Positions 5,774-14,076 of a stretch of 21,780 nucleotides of DNA are shown piece after piece (within the stretch, counting starts at the first letter, position 1; every line of letters starts with the position of its first letter). A program made the position numbers and the translations under genes. Source of the DNA: JBOGJI01 sp050747865 (GTDB lineage: Bacteria; Acidobacteriota; Thermoanaerobaculia; Multivoradales; JAHEKO01); assembly GCA_050747865.1 (NCBI GenBank), contig JBOGJI010000187.1:1-21780 (forward strand), read 5' to 3'. A model generated the notes under the pieces. It was given only the letters and a program-made list of their open reading frames with translations, did no database searches and was not told the origin of the DNA.

Positions 5774-8700
5774 CAGTCATCGCCTCCTTGCTTCAGCAGC
5801 TCCAGCAGCTCGGGCTTCAGCCGGTGACCGGCGGCCAGCAGTGGCGCGGCATCGGCCATCGCCGCCGTACCGGCCGGCTTGAAGCGCCCGTTGCGCTTCT
5901 TCGGGTCCGGCTCGAAACCGGGCGGTGCGGCCGCGATCGGGTCGGGGTTGTCAGAGGCGTACAGCACGCAGTCCGTGGCGATCGCCAGCGGGTAGCGGCC
6001 GTGCTCGGCCGCCGTGGCGATCGCGCGCAGAACTCGAGTGCGGGCGTCCGCGATCACGAAGTGATGGATGTCCGGCCGGTACAGCCAGGACTCGCGCTCG
6101 AACAGCTTGCGGTCGGCGTACTTGCCCGCGCCCTTGTAGAGCCCCTTCACCGCGGCCAGCAGCGCGGCCGCGTCCGGGTCATCGACCTTGGCGGCTTCCA
6201 GCTCGGCCACCACCGGACGCAACGTGTTGTACGCCGGCTCCAGGTATGGCACGGACTCCGGCCACACCCACGCCTCCAGAACCTCGCCGTCCCACCAGCC
6301 CAGCTCGGCCAGGCCGGCCAGCGCCGGCGTGGTCGCCCACAGGGTCCGCCGTTGGCGGCCGGGGCGGTCGAGACGGTCGCGGGGGTCGTAGACGTTGGGC
6401 AGGCGGGCGTGATCCCACACCGGCGGCCGGTACAGCCAGTACCCGGGTCGGGTCGGGTCGAACGTCGGTGCCTTGACGTGCTCCACAGCACCCCAGCCGA
6501 CCTGGAGACGTGACCAGGACGCCAGGTGCATCCGGCGGCCGTCGTAGGCGTGCAGGTGCGGCAACGCCAGCTCGTCCGGCTCCGGGGCGCGCTGCCAGAT
6601 CAGAGCGTGCTCACCCTGTGGCGGCTCACCCTTCGGGCCGGGCACCGCGGGCGGCGGCAGCTTCGGCGGCCCGCCCTTGCCGGCGCTCAACCTGCGCTCG
6701 GTCTTGAAGCGGCGGCGCTCCACGAAGTGCTGAGCCGTACGGCCGTTGCCGCCGGCCCACGCCTGATCGGTCAGGGCAGTGAACCGGGCCAGGCGGCCGG
6801 CCAGGGTCGCCGGGTCCGGGTCGCCGTCCAGCAGCTCGCAGTCCGCGGCCTCGGCCCAGCACGCGAAGCCCAGCTCCACACCCAGACCGGCGCGGTCGTC
6901 TCCCGGAGTGCGGGGCCGGTACGCGCGCAGCCACCAGCCCGGCTCGCTGCCCTTGCCGCCGATCTCCCAGCCGTGCGGCTTCAGCAGCTCGGCCAGGCGG
7001 TTCCGCCACCGGGTCCACGCCGACCGGTCGGCCGGGCGCGAGGCCGGCAGACCCACCACCGCGGCCAGCTCGGCCGTGATCCAGACCTGGCCGTCGTCGG
7101 CCAACATCCGGTAGTGCTCGCCGGACGCCATGCGCGGCCCCGGGTGGCCGGGCACGTTCGCGGCCGCCCACTCCACCAGCTCGGGCACGGTGGTCACGTC
7201 GTGCGGCACCGTCACCGCCCCCGTACCCGGTACGGCCAGCTCAGCGGCCCGCAGAGCCATCACGGTCGCCACGGCCGGGCGGTCGGTGGCAGCGGGCGCG
7301 TACGGGCGCATACGGGGCTCTGAGGCCGCCGGCGGTGCCGGTGCGGGCGACTCCGCCCGGGTCGCCGGTGGGGTGGCTGTCAGCTGACACCCGCCGTGAC
7401 GCGCCGCCCCGGCGACGCGTACCCGGGTCGGCTCGCCGCAGACCTCGCACGGCTCCGGAGAATCCGCCACGGCCAGCGGGCCAGCCGCGGCCGGCGGGGA
7501 CGCTGGAGCGGGCGCGTCAGGGGCCGGCACTGGCGGTTCGGGCAGCTCGGGTGGCTCCTGGCCGCCGTCGTCGACGTCCAGGTCGAACACCAGCGACGGA
7601 CGCAGCAGCAGCAGTCGCGGATTCTCGTTGCCGACCCGTACGCGCTCGGCGGCCAAGCGGCCCTTCTGCTTGCTCGGCAGCACCGCGCCGGCGTTCAACA
7701 GGTGGCCCGGCAGCGATCGCGCGGTGTAGCCGATCACCCGCGGGTCGCGAGAGGCGGCCAGGACTGTGTGCAACTCAGCCGAGCGCACCCCGAGGGCACC
7801 GTGATCTGACAGCCAGTAGAGCGCCGCGCCGGCGGCGTCGTACTCGTCCAGGCTGATCCGGCGAAGGCCCTGGGCCTGTTCGGTCTGGCCGGGCACCGCC
7901 GGCACCGCGTGGCCGCGGTCGTTGCGGATGTGGGCGCGGCGCGCGTGCAGTGCAGCTCGCACCACTTCGCCCACGGCGATCGCCAGGTCATCAGTGGCCG
8001 CGTGGCGATCGCGCATCGCCTCGGCCTGCTTCCCCAGAGACCGCGCCAGCGGGCCGCACACCGGGCCGGCCAGCAGCTCGCGGTCAATCCCGGCAAGGTC
8101 AGCGATCAGCAGCAGCCCGCCGAGCATCGCGCCGGCGGCGCGCACCACGCCGTCCAGGCCGTTCAGCTCCGCCCCCCAGCCGGGCAGCTCGGCGTCCATC
8201 GCCGGAGCCAGGCGACGCAGCCCCTCGGTGTCGTACTCGCCCAGCAGCCGTTCGGCGTCCTCCCGCTCCCCCTCGGCAAGGCGGGCCACGATCCGGTCAC
8301 CGATGGCGCGCAGCGGCAGCGTCAACGTGGCCGCCGCGCTGTCGCGGTACCAGCCGTAGTCGAACTCCTCCCGACGCAGACTCAGCACCACCGCGCGCCG
8401 GTACAGGGACTCCTGCATGGTCGGCGGGAGCTTCTGGGCGGAGATCCCGGGAATGGACCGCACGTACCGGGCCGGCCGGGGCAGCAGCTCGCGAGTGGCG
8501 CGCCCGCGGATCTCGTCCTGGTTTCCAACCGGCCGGATGATGCTCTCCAGCTTCGCCGCGGCCTCCCGTACCTCGATCGCCGACGCGTTGCTGGTCAGCG
8601 CCAGATCGTCCAGCAGCGTCGCCATGTCCGCTTCGCTGTCCACGGCCATCTCCAGCCGAGTCGAGGTGTGGCGGAACGAGCCGGTGGACAGCGGCGGCCA

Positions 8701-10401
8701 GGCCGGCTCGGGCGAGAGCAGCAGCATCCGGCCGGCGGCCAGCGTCATCGTCTTGCCCGAGTGCGGCTCGCCCGTCGTGACGAACGCGGCCGGGACCGGG
8801 TGAAGTGACTGGCCCATCGACCGGGCACCGGCCCCCAGGCCCATCAGCGGCCCCCAACCGTGCGCGGGCAGCTCGGCCAGGGCGGCGCGGATCTCCTCAT
8901 CCGTGGCGACCCTGGACGGGGGCAGCGCGGCGCGGGCGAGCCTCGGCGTGGCTCCGATCAGGCGCACCGGCGCGCCGGCCGGGTACGTGCGGCCGTCGCC
9001 GTAGACGTAGATCCGGCCCGTTGGGGTGTCGTGCCAGCCGGTACGGGTCACCACCGGGATACGCGTCAACCGGCGGGCCTGATCGGTGACCACGTTCAGC
9101 AGCACTTCGCGCGCCTTGCGCTCGCCGGTACCTACGGCATCCGGGAAGCGGTCCCATACCTCGCCGGTGCGCAGCTCGGCGTGGCGCACCGTCAGCGGAT
9201 CTTCGCCCACACGCAGCGAGTAGTACCGATCCGCCGGCGTGCCGTCGTCGTTCAGCGTGACCAGGCGCTCCAGCACCTCCGGGCACCAGTCCAGTACCGG
9301 GGCATCCCCCTTCCAGACCTGGGCGGAGTCGCCGGACGCGTACCACCAGCCAGGCGAGCCCGGAACGGGCAGGCGGTCCGGCGGGGGGTCACTGGGCATT
9401 CCCGAGCCCGAGTCGCCACCGCCACCAGAGCCGCCGCGGCCCCTGGCCGGGAACCGCACCACCGTGCCGTACCCGGCTGCCTCCAGCAGCTCGCCGGGCA
9501 CCGGCTCCAGCTCGGGCAGCTTCATGCCGGCGGCCAGGTGGTCCGACACGTCGGCGTGCTCGCGCTCCAGGACGGCGCGCACCACGTCCACACTCGCGGC
9601 GTGCTCGGCCAGGGACGCGGCCACCTGGGCGGCGTGGCGGTAACCCGGGTCGTCGCGGTCGGCAATCACCGTCACGTGCGCGCCGGCGAACCGGGCCGCG
9701 TACTCGGCGGACCACCTGCCAGCGCCGCCGGCATTGCAGGTGGCGACCTCGCCGAGCTCGGCCAGGCGGTCGACGTCCTTTTCCCCCTCGACGACGTACA
9801 CCCGGCCGCCGGCGGCGACCGCAGCGATCAGCTCGGGCAGCCGGTACAGCTCGCGGCGCTCCGGAGCGGTCGGGAACCACAGGCCCGGCTTGCCCGGCAC
9901 CGGGTGACGCCACCGGAACGTCTTGCCCTTCTCGGTCACGAACCGGCCGACCTCGCCCAGCAGCTCGCCGGCGTCATCGGTATAGCGGTACACCGTCTCG
10001 GGCTTGCCCAGCCCTCGCGGCCAGCTTCGGATCGGGCGCGGCGGGCGCGCCACGGGGCGGGGCCGGCGGTTTTCTGCATTTGCAGAACTCCGCACGGGAC
10101 GAACAGGGGAAACACCACGACTACCCGACGACTTGCGCGCCACGTCGAACAGCTCGCCCGGCTCCAAACCCATCGCGGCCACGACATCGGGCTGAGCGCA
10201 GCCCCGGTGACAGTTGACCAGCACCCGGCCGCCGTCGCGGTCGTCGCGCCAGTCCACAGTCAGCGACGGGTTGTGGTCATCGTGTGCCGGACACAGCGCG
10301 TCCAGGTGGTCGGCGCGAGCCCGGCGGACGAGTCCGCGGTCTTCTAGCGCCTCGCGCACCCGTTCGAAGGATGCGCGGTATGACTCCGCTGGGGCGGTCA
10401 T
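5773..10401 (-). CDS. Rep-Tap fusion: primase/Toprim, helicase and Tap-like C-terminus
   Basis: This 1542-residue protein is probably the plasmid replication protein. A CHC2-like zinc site is formed by Cys37, His40, Cys64 and Cys68 (CPAHDD...NCHRGC). Toprim residues are Glu205 (VVEGEKD) and Asp248/Asp250 (IADRDD). A helicase-type P-loop, GEPHSGKT (Lys550), is followed by an acidic Walker B-like LLDDLAL. A CxxC zinc-knuckle-like site lies near 985-1000 and a winged-helix-like stretch near 1100-1165. The last 260 residues resemble the actinobacterial telomere-associated protein Tap, including FDPTRPGYWL, YRPDI and GRYPLAIATDCVLYAS. Tap binds telomere overhangs and recruits Tpg. Typical Tap proteins are about half this length and lack the primase-helicase half, so this is an apparent fusion. 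ATG 10401 has a GAGG 7 bases upstream. Stop and downstream tpg-like start overlap. Primase/helicase assignment is strong. The Tap assignment is from memory of the family. Confidence 0.85.
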   Translation of the reverse strand: MTAPAESYRASFERVREALEDRGLVRRARADHLDALCPAHDDHNPSLTVDWRDDRDGGRVLVNCHRGCAQPDVVAAMGLEPGELFDVARKSSGSRGVSPVRPVRSSANAENRRPRPVARPPRPIRSWPRGLGKPETVYRYTDDAGELLGEVGRFVTEKGKTFRWRHPVPGKPGLWFPTAPERRELYRLPELIAAVAAGGRVYVVEGEKDVDRLAELGEVATCNAGGAGRWSAEYAARFAGAHVTVIADRDDPGYRHAAQVAASLAEHAASVDVVRAVLEREHADVSDHLAAGMKLPELEPVPGELLEAAGYGTVVRFPARGRGGSGGGGDSGSGMPSDPPPDRLPVPGSPGWWYASGDSAQVWKGDAPVLDWCPEVLERLVTLNDDGTPADRYYSLRVGEDPLTVRHAELRTGEVWDRFPDAVGTGERKAREVLLNVVTDQARRLTRIPVVTRTGWHDTPTGRIYVYGDGRTYPAGAPVRLIGATPRLARAALPPSRVATDEEIRAALAELPAHGWGPLMGLGAGARSMGQSLHPVPAAFVTTGEPHSGKTMTLAAGRMLLLSPEPAWPPLSTGSFRHTSTRLEMAVDSEADMATLLDDLALTSNASAIEVREAAAKLESIIRPVGNQDEIRGRATRELLPRPARYVRSIPGISAQKLPPTMQESLYRRAVVLSLRREEFDYGWYRDSAAATLTLPLRAIGDRIVARLAEGEREDAERLLGEYDTEGLRRLAPAMDAELPGWGAELNGLDGVVRAAGAMLGGLLLIADLAGIDRELLAGPVCGPLARSLGKQAEAMRDRHAATDDLAIAVGEVVRAALHARRAHIRNDRGHAVPAVPGQTEQAQGLRRISLDEYDAAGAALYWLSDHGALGVRSAELHTVLAASRDPRVIGYTARSLPGHLLNAGAVLPSKQKGRLAAERVRVGNENPRLLLLRPSLVFDLDVDDGGQEPPELPEPPVPAPDAPAPASPPAAAGPLAVADSPEPCEVCGEPTRVRVAGAARHGGCQLTATPPATRAESPAPAPPAASEPRMRPYAPAATDRPAVATVMALRAAELAVPGTGAVTVPHDVTTVPELVEWAAANVPGHPGPRMASGEHYRMLADDGQVWITAELAAVVGLPASRPADRSAWTRWRNRLAELLKPHGWEIGGKGSEPGWWLRAYRPRTPGDDRAGLGVELGFACWAEAADCELLDGDPDPATLAGRLARFTALTDQAWAGGNGRTAQHFVERRRFKTERRLSAGKGGPPKLPPPAVPGPKGEPPQGEHALIWQRAPEPDELALPHLHAYDGRRMHLASWSRLQVGWGAVEHVKAPTFDPTRPGYWLYRPPVWDHARLPNVYDPRDRLDRPGRQRRTLWATTPALAGLAELGWWDGEVLEAWVWPESVPYLEPAYNTLRPVVAELEAAKVDDPDAAALLAAVKGLYKGAGKYADRKLFERESWLYRPDIHHFVIADARTRVLRAIATAAEHGRYPLAIATDCVLYASDNPDPIAAAPPGFEPDPKKRNGRFKPAGTAAMADAAPLLAAGHRLKPELLELLKQGGDD
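10072..10087. repeat. TTCTGCA/TGCAGAA palindrome inside the replication gene
   Basis: TTCTGCA and TGCAGAA flank a TT centre, giving a perfect 16-base palindrome in an AT-rich island of an otherwise very GC-rich gene. It encodes part of a non-conserved linker between the zinc finger and Toprim domain, so the DNA rather than the protein may be under selection. Related copies are at 110-129, 151-160, 17954-17973 and 20421-20431. Origins embedded in rep genes are known for linear Streptomyces plasmids. It is a candidate Rep site. Confidence 0.45.
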
Positions 10402-10447
10402 GTGTATCCTCGTGTCAGTCAGTTAGGGCTGTCAGGCAGCCGATTCG

Positions 10448-10474
10448 ATGGCCGGCGGTGCGAACGCCGGCCAT
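10448..10474 (-). terminator. 10-bp hairpin between RHH gene and replication gene
   Basis: ATGGCCGGCG (10448-10457) and CGCCGGCCAT (10465-10474) pair perfectly with a 7-base loop. The hairpin starts 15 bases after the stop of the upstream RHH gene and 47 bases before the start of the Rep-Tap gene. It could end the RHH transcript or attenuate read-through into replication. A smaller hairpin (GGCTG...CAGCC) follows close by. Confidence 0.65.
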
Positions 10475-10488
10475 CGGCGTGTCTGGGG

Positions 10489-10704
10489 TCAGGCAGCTCT
10501 GTTGTGTTGGCGTGGCCGGTACGCAGGAAGCCGGCTGGTGTACTCGCTCACGGGCAAGCCAGCCAGCGCCGCCAGCCCAGCTCGGATCAGCGCTGAGTCG
10601 GTGGCATCTGGCCGGCCGTACGCAAGCCGAGCGGCCTCCACCAGCTCGGCGGGCACACGGGCGCGCATGACGGGCGTCTCGCCGGCGGGGGTCGGGGTGC
10701 TCAT
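10489..10704 (-). CDS. Small ribbon-helix-helix DNA-binding protein
   Basis: This 71-residue protein has the CopG/Arc-type pattern: a short strand (PVMRARVPAELVEAARLA), then a helix (DSALIRAGLAALAG). The longer frame back to 10782 is rejected. ATG 10704 has a perfect AGGAGG about 7 bases upstream, and the extra N-terminal residues do not look coded. It lies directly upstream of the replication gene and is separated from it by a hairpin. A perfect inverted repeat (GTTGTG-C-CACAAC) sits 30 bases before its start. Together these suggest an autoregulated copy-number or replication repressor, as CopG-type proteins are on other plasmids. That role is inferred from position only. Confidence 0.8.
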   Translation of the reverse strand: MSTPTPAGETPVMRARVPAELVEAARLAYGRPDATDSALIRAGLAALAGLPVSEYTSRLPAYRPRQHNRAA

Positions 10705-10733
10705 CGTGCAGCCTCCTGTTGATCTCACGATGC

Positions 10734-10746
10734 GTTGTGCCACAAC
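10734..10746. promoter_or_regulatory. Candidate operator upstream of the RHH gene
   Basis: GTTGTG and CACAAC flank a single C, making a perfect 13-base inverted repeat 30 bases before the RHH start codon and inside its likely promoter. RHH proteins usually bind such sites in their own promoters. No clear -10/-35 pair could be fixed. Confidence 0.4.
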
Positions 10747-10791
10747 CTCCCACGCGAAAGGCGTTGAGCCGCGGTGCGACACGCCGCGAGA

Positions 10792-11274
10792 TCACCGGGA
10801 GCCCTTCGTGCGACGCCGGGCGCGGCCGCCAATCAGCAGGCCACCAGCCAGGGTCGCGGCCAGGATGGAAAGCGTGGTCACCGTGATGCCGATGCCCTGC
10901 CAGGCCACCGCGGCGAAGATCTCGGCCAGGCCGGCGAACACCAGGACAGTTGCCGCAGCGCGGCGCTTGCGACCCAGCATGTTCGCGGCGGAGTAGAGGT
11001 TCTTCCCGCCGCGCCGGGCCATCTTCAGCGACTGCTTGCCTCGCCTCTTGGTGGCCTTCCAGCCCTTCTTCGCGGCGGCACCGCCGCGACTCATCGCCTC
11101 CTTCCGGCGCTTGGTGGCCTCAGCCTTCAGCCGCTCACGGCGGAGCTGCTGAACCGGGGTCTGGCCGCCGTTGTCGTACCCGGCCGGGGCCTTCGTCGCG
11201 CGGCGGTGCTGCGACACCTTCACCGCGCCGTTCTTCGTGTGGCGGGTGTGCTGCCGGACGCTCGCCTGAGCCAT
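10792..11274 (-). CDS. Basic membrane protein, unknown function
   Basis: This 160-residue protein has a strongly basic N-terminal half rich in Lys and Arg. Two hydrophobic segments follow at about 108-125 and 129-149, ending in a basic RARRR tail. No family is recognised. Its ATG at 11274 abuts the TAA of the FtsK-like ATPase gene directly, so the two are very likely co-transcribed and translationally coupled. A basic cytoplasmic arm on a membrane anchor would suit contact with DNA or with the neighbouring ATPase. Spread (Spd) proteins of actinobacterial plasmids are often small membrane proteins of this sort. Nothing more specific can be claimed. Confidence 0.8.
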   Translation of the reverse strand: MAQASVRQHTRHTKNGAVKVSQHRRATKAPAGYDNGGQTPVQQLRRERLKAEATKRRKEAMSRGGAAAKKGWKATKRRGKQSLKMARRGGKNLYSAANMLGRKRRAAATVLVFAGLAEIFAAVAWQGIGITVTTLSILAATLAGGLLIGGRARRRTKGSR

Positions 11275-12507
11275 TTACGCGCTCCTCTCGTTCAGGGTCC
11301 GGCGCGTTTCCGCGCGCTCGGCGGACCACTTCTCCAGCTCGGTTTCCGGCCAGGCCGGCTGATTCCCTTTGTGCTTGGCGATCTCGCCCGGGATCGGGTA
11401 CTGCGCGCGGTGCTTGCGGAAATTCGGCAGGCTCATCCGGCAAAACTGCGCGGCCGCCGCATTGCCGACGATCAACGCCGGCTCGGGCTCCAGCTCGGCC
11501 AGGGCCTCGGCGGCGGCCGGGGTCGGGTCGCCGGGTAGCGAGATGATCTGCGCGGCGTCGTCCTGAGCGGCCACCTGAGACCACATTTCCCCAGGTCGCG
11601 GCAGGGGGACACCGCCCAGCAGCAGCCTGCCCGAGGCGTCGATGTGGCCGTTTTCGCGCAGGATCGGCAGGCCCTGGGCGGCCAGCTCGTACACCTGCTC
11701 GGGGTGCTTCACCCAATCCAGAAATGCGACCTGGAAACGCACCGGAGTGCCGTTTCCGAACAGGGCCGCACCCGCGCCTTTCTGGCCGTCCGGGATTTCT
11801 GGACGCTCCACACCATCGCCGGCCAGCATCATCCATTGCCGGCCCTCGCTGATGCGCCCGAGGAACACGCGCTGGCCGCACAGAATCCGCGTACGGGTGC
11901 CGGCAGGCAGCTCGTCTTCCTTCGCGGTCTGGTTCGCGCTGCAGCAGATGATCCGGGCCTCAGCGCCCATCCGGTGAATGATCTGCAAGTACTCCCGGGT
12001 GGGCGTCTTGCCCTTGAATCCCTCGGGCTTGCGACGCTGCCAGTCCGCATCCGCGAAGTCGTTCAACGTGCCCAGCTCGTCCGCGATGAGCAGCACGGTC
12101 GGGAACCGCTTCTGATCCGTCAGAACGCTCTGGTTCGCGGCCTCGTCAGCCTGGTAGCGGCGCTGCATTTCGGCCACCAGCAAGCCCGTAACGCCGTGCC
12201 ACTCCATCGCGGCCCGCATGGCGTCCGGGGAGCGGTAGACCAGCACGTTCGGCAGCGGTTCGCGGGTTACCGGGTGGCGGAACGGGCGGGAAAACCGGAG
12301 CTTCGGGTCCAGGATGATCACGATATTTCCCCTGGCCGCAGCCATAGCGGCGATGAGGATCTGAAGGGTGGTTTTGCCGGTCTGCGAGCCGCCCACGATC
12401 AGGATGTGCGGATTCTCAACGCTGGTGAACCGCAGGAACAGCCAGCGCTGACGGGCGTCCAGGCCGATCGGCACGCGGGCCGGGTCGGTGTAGATCTCGG
12501 TACTCAT
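11275..12507 (-). CDS. FtsK-like ATPase with C-terminal excisionase-like HTH
   Basis: This 410-residue P-loop ATPase of the FtsK/HerA type has Walker A GGSQTGKTT (Lys45) and Walker B VLLIADELG. An arginine- and glutamine-containing stretch (RIICCSANQTAKE) fits the sensor region. It has no membrane segments. The last 55 or so residues (NAAAAQFCRMSLPNFRKHR...AWPETELEKWSAER) match the layout of AlpA/MerR-type excisionase winged helices. These begin with a helix-turn-helix and end with a Trp in a final helix. ATG 12507 overlaps the stop of the upstream membrane-protein gene by ATGA. The extra 54 Pro/Ala-rich residues of a longer frame are therefore rejected. Membrane part and motor appear to be two polypeptides of one machine. 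It is distinct from TraB and may act in intramycelial spread or segregation. Confidence 0.88.
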   Translation of the reverse strand: MSTEIYTDPARVPIGLDARQRWLFLRFTSVENPHILIVGGSQTGKTTLQILIAAMAAARGNIVIILDPKLRFSRPFRHPVTREPLPNVLVYRSPDAMRAAMEWHGVTGLLVAEMQRRYQADEAANQSVLTDQKRFPTVLLIADELGTLNDFADADWQRRKPEGFKGKTPTREYLQIIHRMGAEARIICCSANQTAKEDELPAGTRTRILCGQRVFLGRISEGRQWMMLAGDGVERPEIPDGQKGAGAALFGNGTPVRFQVAFLDWVKHPEQVYELAAQGLPILRENGHIDASGRLLLGGVPLPRPGEMWSQVAAQDDAAQIISLPGDPTPAAAEALAELEPEPALIVGNAAAAQFCRMSLPNFRKHRAQYPIPGEIAKHKGNQPAWPETELEKWSAERAETRRTLNERSA

Positions 12508-13499
12508 GAGCGCTCCAGGTGCGACGGCTCGGCCCCGTTCGTGCGGGCCGAGGGGATCAGCGGGACGGGGTACTGCTTGAGGAAGTCCACGAGGCGCGGC
12601 GGCACCGCCTCGGGCGGCTTGCGCCGCAGCGTGGCGCGGCGCGCCTGGCGGTCGGTTTTGACCAGCCATTCGCCGGCGAAACGCTGGTTTACCAGCACCT
12701 TTAGCGACTCGGTGATCGGCTCGTCATCGATCACGTCATCGGGCAGGCGCACCACGATCTCCGCCTTCAGGTCCGCCTTGTCCTGGACGCCGGCGGGGAC
12801 CGTGAGCCAGTCCGCAGCCAGGTCAGCGACCGGTACGCCGAGGATGTCGGCCACCGCCGGCCAAATCACCGGCTCAGCCGGCCGCGGGGCCAGATGCACC
12901 ACGCGGCCGGCGTAGTCCACCTTCGCGGACATCCGGCGATCGAGGCGCTGACTGAACAACGTCACCAGGTGCGCCACGCGCTTCTCGTCATCGGTCGCGG
13001 CAGCTCGCAGCCCCACCGTGATCTGCGCGCCCTCGGCGTCCAGGTCCGCGGGGACCTCCAGCCACGCCGAGGGGTTGTCCTCCACCGGTACGCCGATGAT
13101 GCCGGCCACGGCCGGCCAGACCGGGCGCACATGCGCGTCCAGGTGTCGTTCCTCGCGGATCTGGCGGACACCAACCCACACCACGCCGGCCACGACCACG
13201 ACACCGGCGACGATGAGCCACTGCCAACCGGCGTACACCCACAGCGGCACCAAGCCGACGACGGCCAGGCGGAGACCGACTCGGGCGACGCCAGGCAACG
13301 AGGCCCACCAGGAGCCATGCACCCGGCGAGCACCCCGCCAGAACTTCGCGTCAGTCGACCGGCCGCCGCGCACCAGACGGCGGCCGGACAGGAACCGTCC
13401 GAGGAAGAACACCACAAGCACCAGCAGCGTGAGCTTCCAGTGCCGGATGTCGTAGACCACCTTGCCGACGCGGGCGGTTGTGATCGGGTTGTTGCTCAC
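12504..13499 (-). CDS. Membrane partner of the FtsK-like ATPase, duplicated domain
   Basis: This 331-residue protein has hydrophobic segments at about 22-37 (LTLLVLVVFFLGRFL) and 75-112. Two tandem copies of a roughly 80-residue module follow, beginning near residues 127 and 211. The copies share WPAVA-I-GVPV, then WL-VPA, an amphipathic strand, a helix containing RxxH/RxxS-like positions and a closing beta pair. FtsK-like proteins of actinobacterial elements carry similar WPAVAxIxGVP modules before their Walker A, so this looks like the separated N-terminal half of the next gene. GTG/ATG overlap with neighbours on both sides (13496-13499 and 12504-12507). The function is inferred to be membrane anchoring and oligomerisation of the motor. 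Confidence 0.8.
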   Translation of the reverse strand: MSNNPITTARVGKVVYDIRHWKLTLLVLVVFFLGRFLSGRRLVRGGRSTDAKFWRGARRVHGSWWASLPGVARVGLRLAVVGLVPLWVYAGWQWLIVAGVVVVAGVVWVGVRQIREERHLDAHVRPVWPAVAGIIGVPVEDNPSAWLEVPADLDAEGAQITVGLRAAATDDEKRVAHLVTLFSQRLDRRMSAKVDYAGRVVHLAPRPAEPVIWPAVADILGVPVADLAADWLTVPAGVQDKADLKAEIVVRLPDDVIDDEPITESLKVLVNQRFAGEWLVKTDRQARRATLRRKPPEAVPPRLVDFLKQYPVPLIPSARTNGAEPSHLERS

Positions 13500-13753
13500 G
13501 CCGTCACCCCCTCCACGGACAGCACGCGCCCGAGCGCGACAGTGCTCGTCAGGCGCGATCGGTGCTGAATCACCAGGTCGTATGTGATGTCGCCGGCGCG
13601 CTCGGCGATGTACACCAGGCGGCCGGCCAAAACGGTCGGTTCCGCGTCGTAGGTGGCGCGGGTGGACACCTCCAGGCGCACCGTGCGGCCGACGTAGTGC
13701 AGCAGCAGCCGCACCCGTTCCACGTCGCGGCCGGTCACGGTCTGCCGGGCCAT
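13496..13753 (-). CDS. Small hypothetical protein
   Basis: This 85-residue protein has an alternating, beta-rich pattern (VRLEVSTRATYDAEPTVLAGRLVYIAERAGDITYDLVIQ). No family is recognised. ATG 13753 is preferred over the adjacent GTG at 13756 because GGAGG lies 7 bases before it. Its start overlaps the whiB stop by one base (TGATG) and its end overlaps the start of the split FtsK membrane gene by four. It is thus embedded in the transfer-type operon. No membrane segment or cysteine motif is present. Confidence 0.75.
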   Translation of the reverse strand: MARQTVTGRDVERVRLLLHYVGRTVRLEVSTRATYDAEPTVLAGRLVYIAERAGDITYDLVIQHRSRLTSTVALGRVLSVEGVTA

Positions 13754-14076
13754 CACGCCACCTCCCGGCGTGCTGGCGCGACCGGGGCCGGCTCAGGCTG
13801 TCCCGGACGCTTCAGGCGCTCGGCCAGGGCGCGACGCTCCCGTTCGGACGCGCCGCCCCACACGCCGTACCGCTCGCCGTTGCGCATCGCGGCAGCCAGG
13901 CACTCCGCCCGGATCGGGCAGTCCTGGCAGATCCGCTTCGGGTACCGGGTCGACTCGCCTTTCTCCGGGAACCAGGCGTCCGGGTCGGACTGGGCGCACA
14001 GGCCGGCCGTCCAGTCCGGCTCGCCCGGCTCGGCGACGGCCAGCAACGCCAGCAGCTCGGCGACGGGCGTGTTCAT
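13753..14076 (-). CDS. WhiB-family iron-sulfur regulator
   Basis: This 107-residue protein carries the four invariant cysteines that bind a [4Fe-4S] cluster: Cys27, Cys50, Cys53 and Cys59. The G(V/I)WGG turn follows near residues 70-75, then a basic C-terminal DNA-binding stretch (ERERRALAERLKR). WhiB-like proteins are found only in actinobacteria and their phages. They act with the housekeeping sigma factor in response to redox or NO. Plasmid copies are common beside transfer genes. It overlaps its neighbours on both sides, so it is expressed with the membrane and FtsK genes and could time their expression. Confidence 0.95.
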   Translation of the reverse strand: MNTPVAELLALLAVAEPGEPDWTAGLCAQSDPDAWFPEKGESTRYPKRICQDCPIRAECLAAAMRNGERYGVWGGASERERRALAERLKRPGQPEPAPVAPARREVA

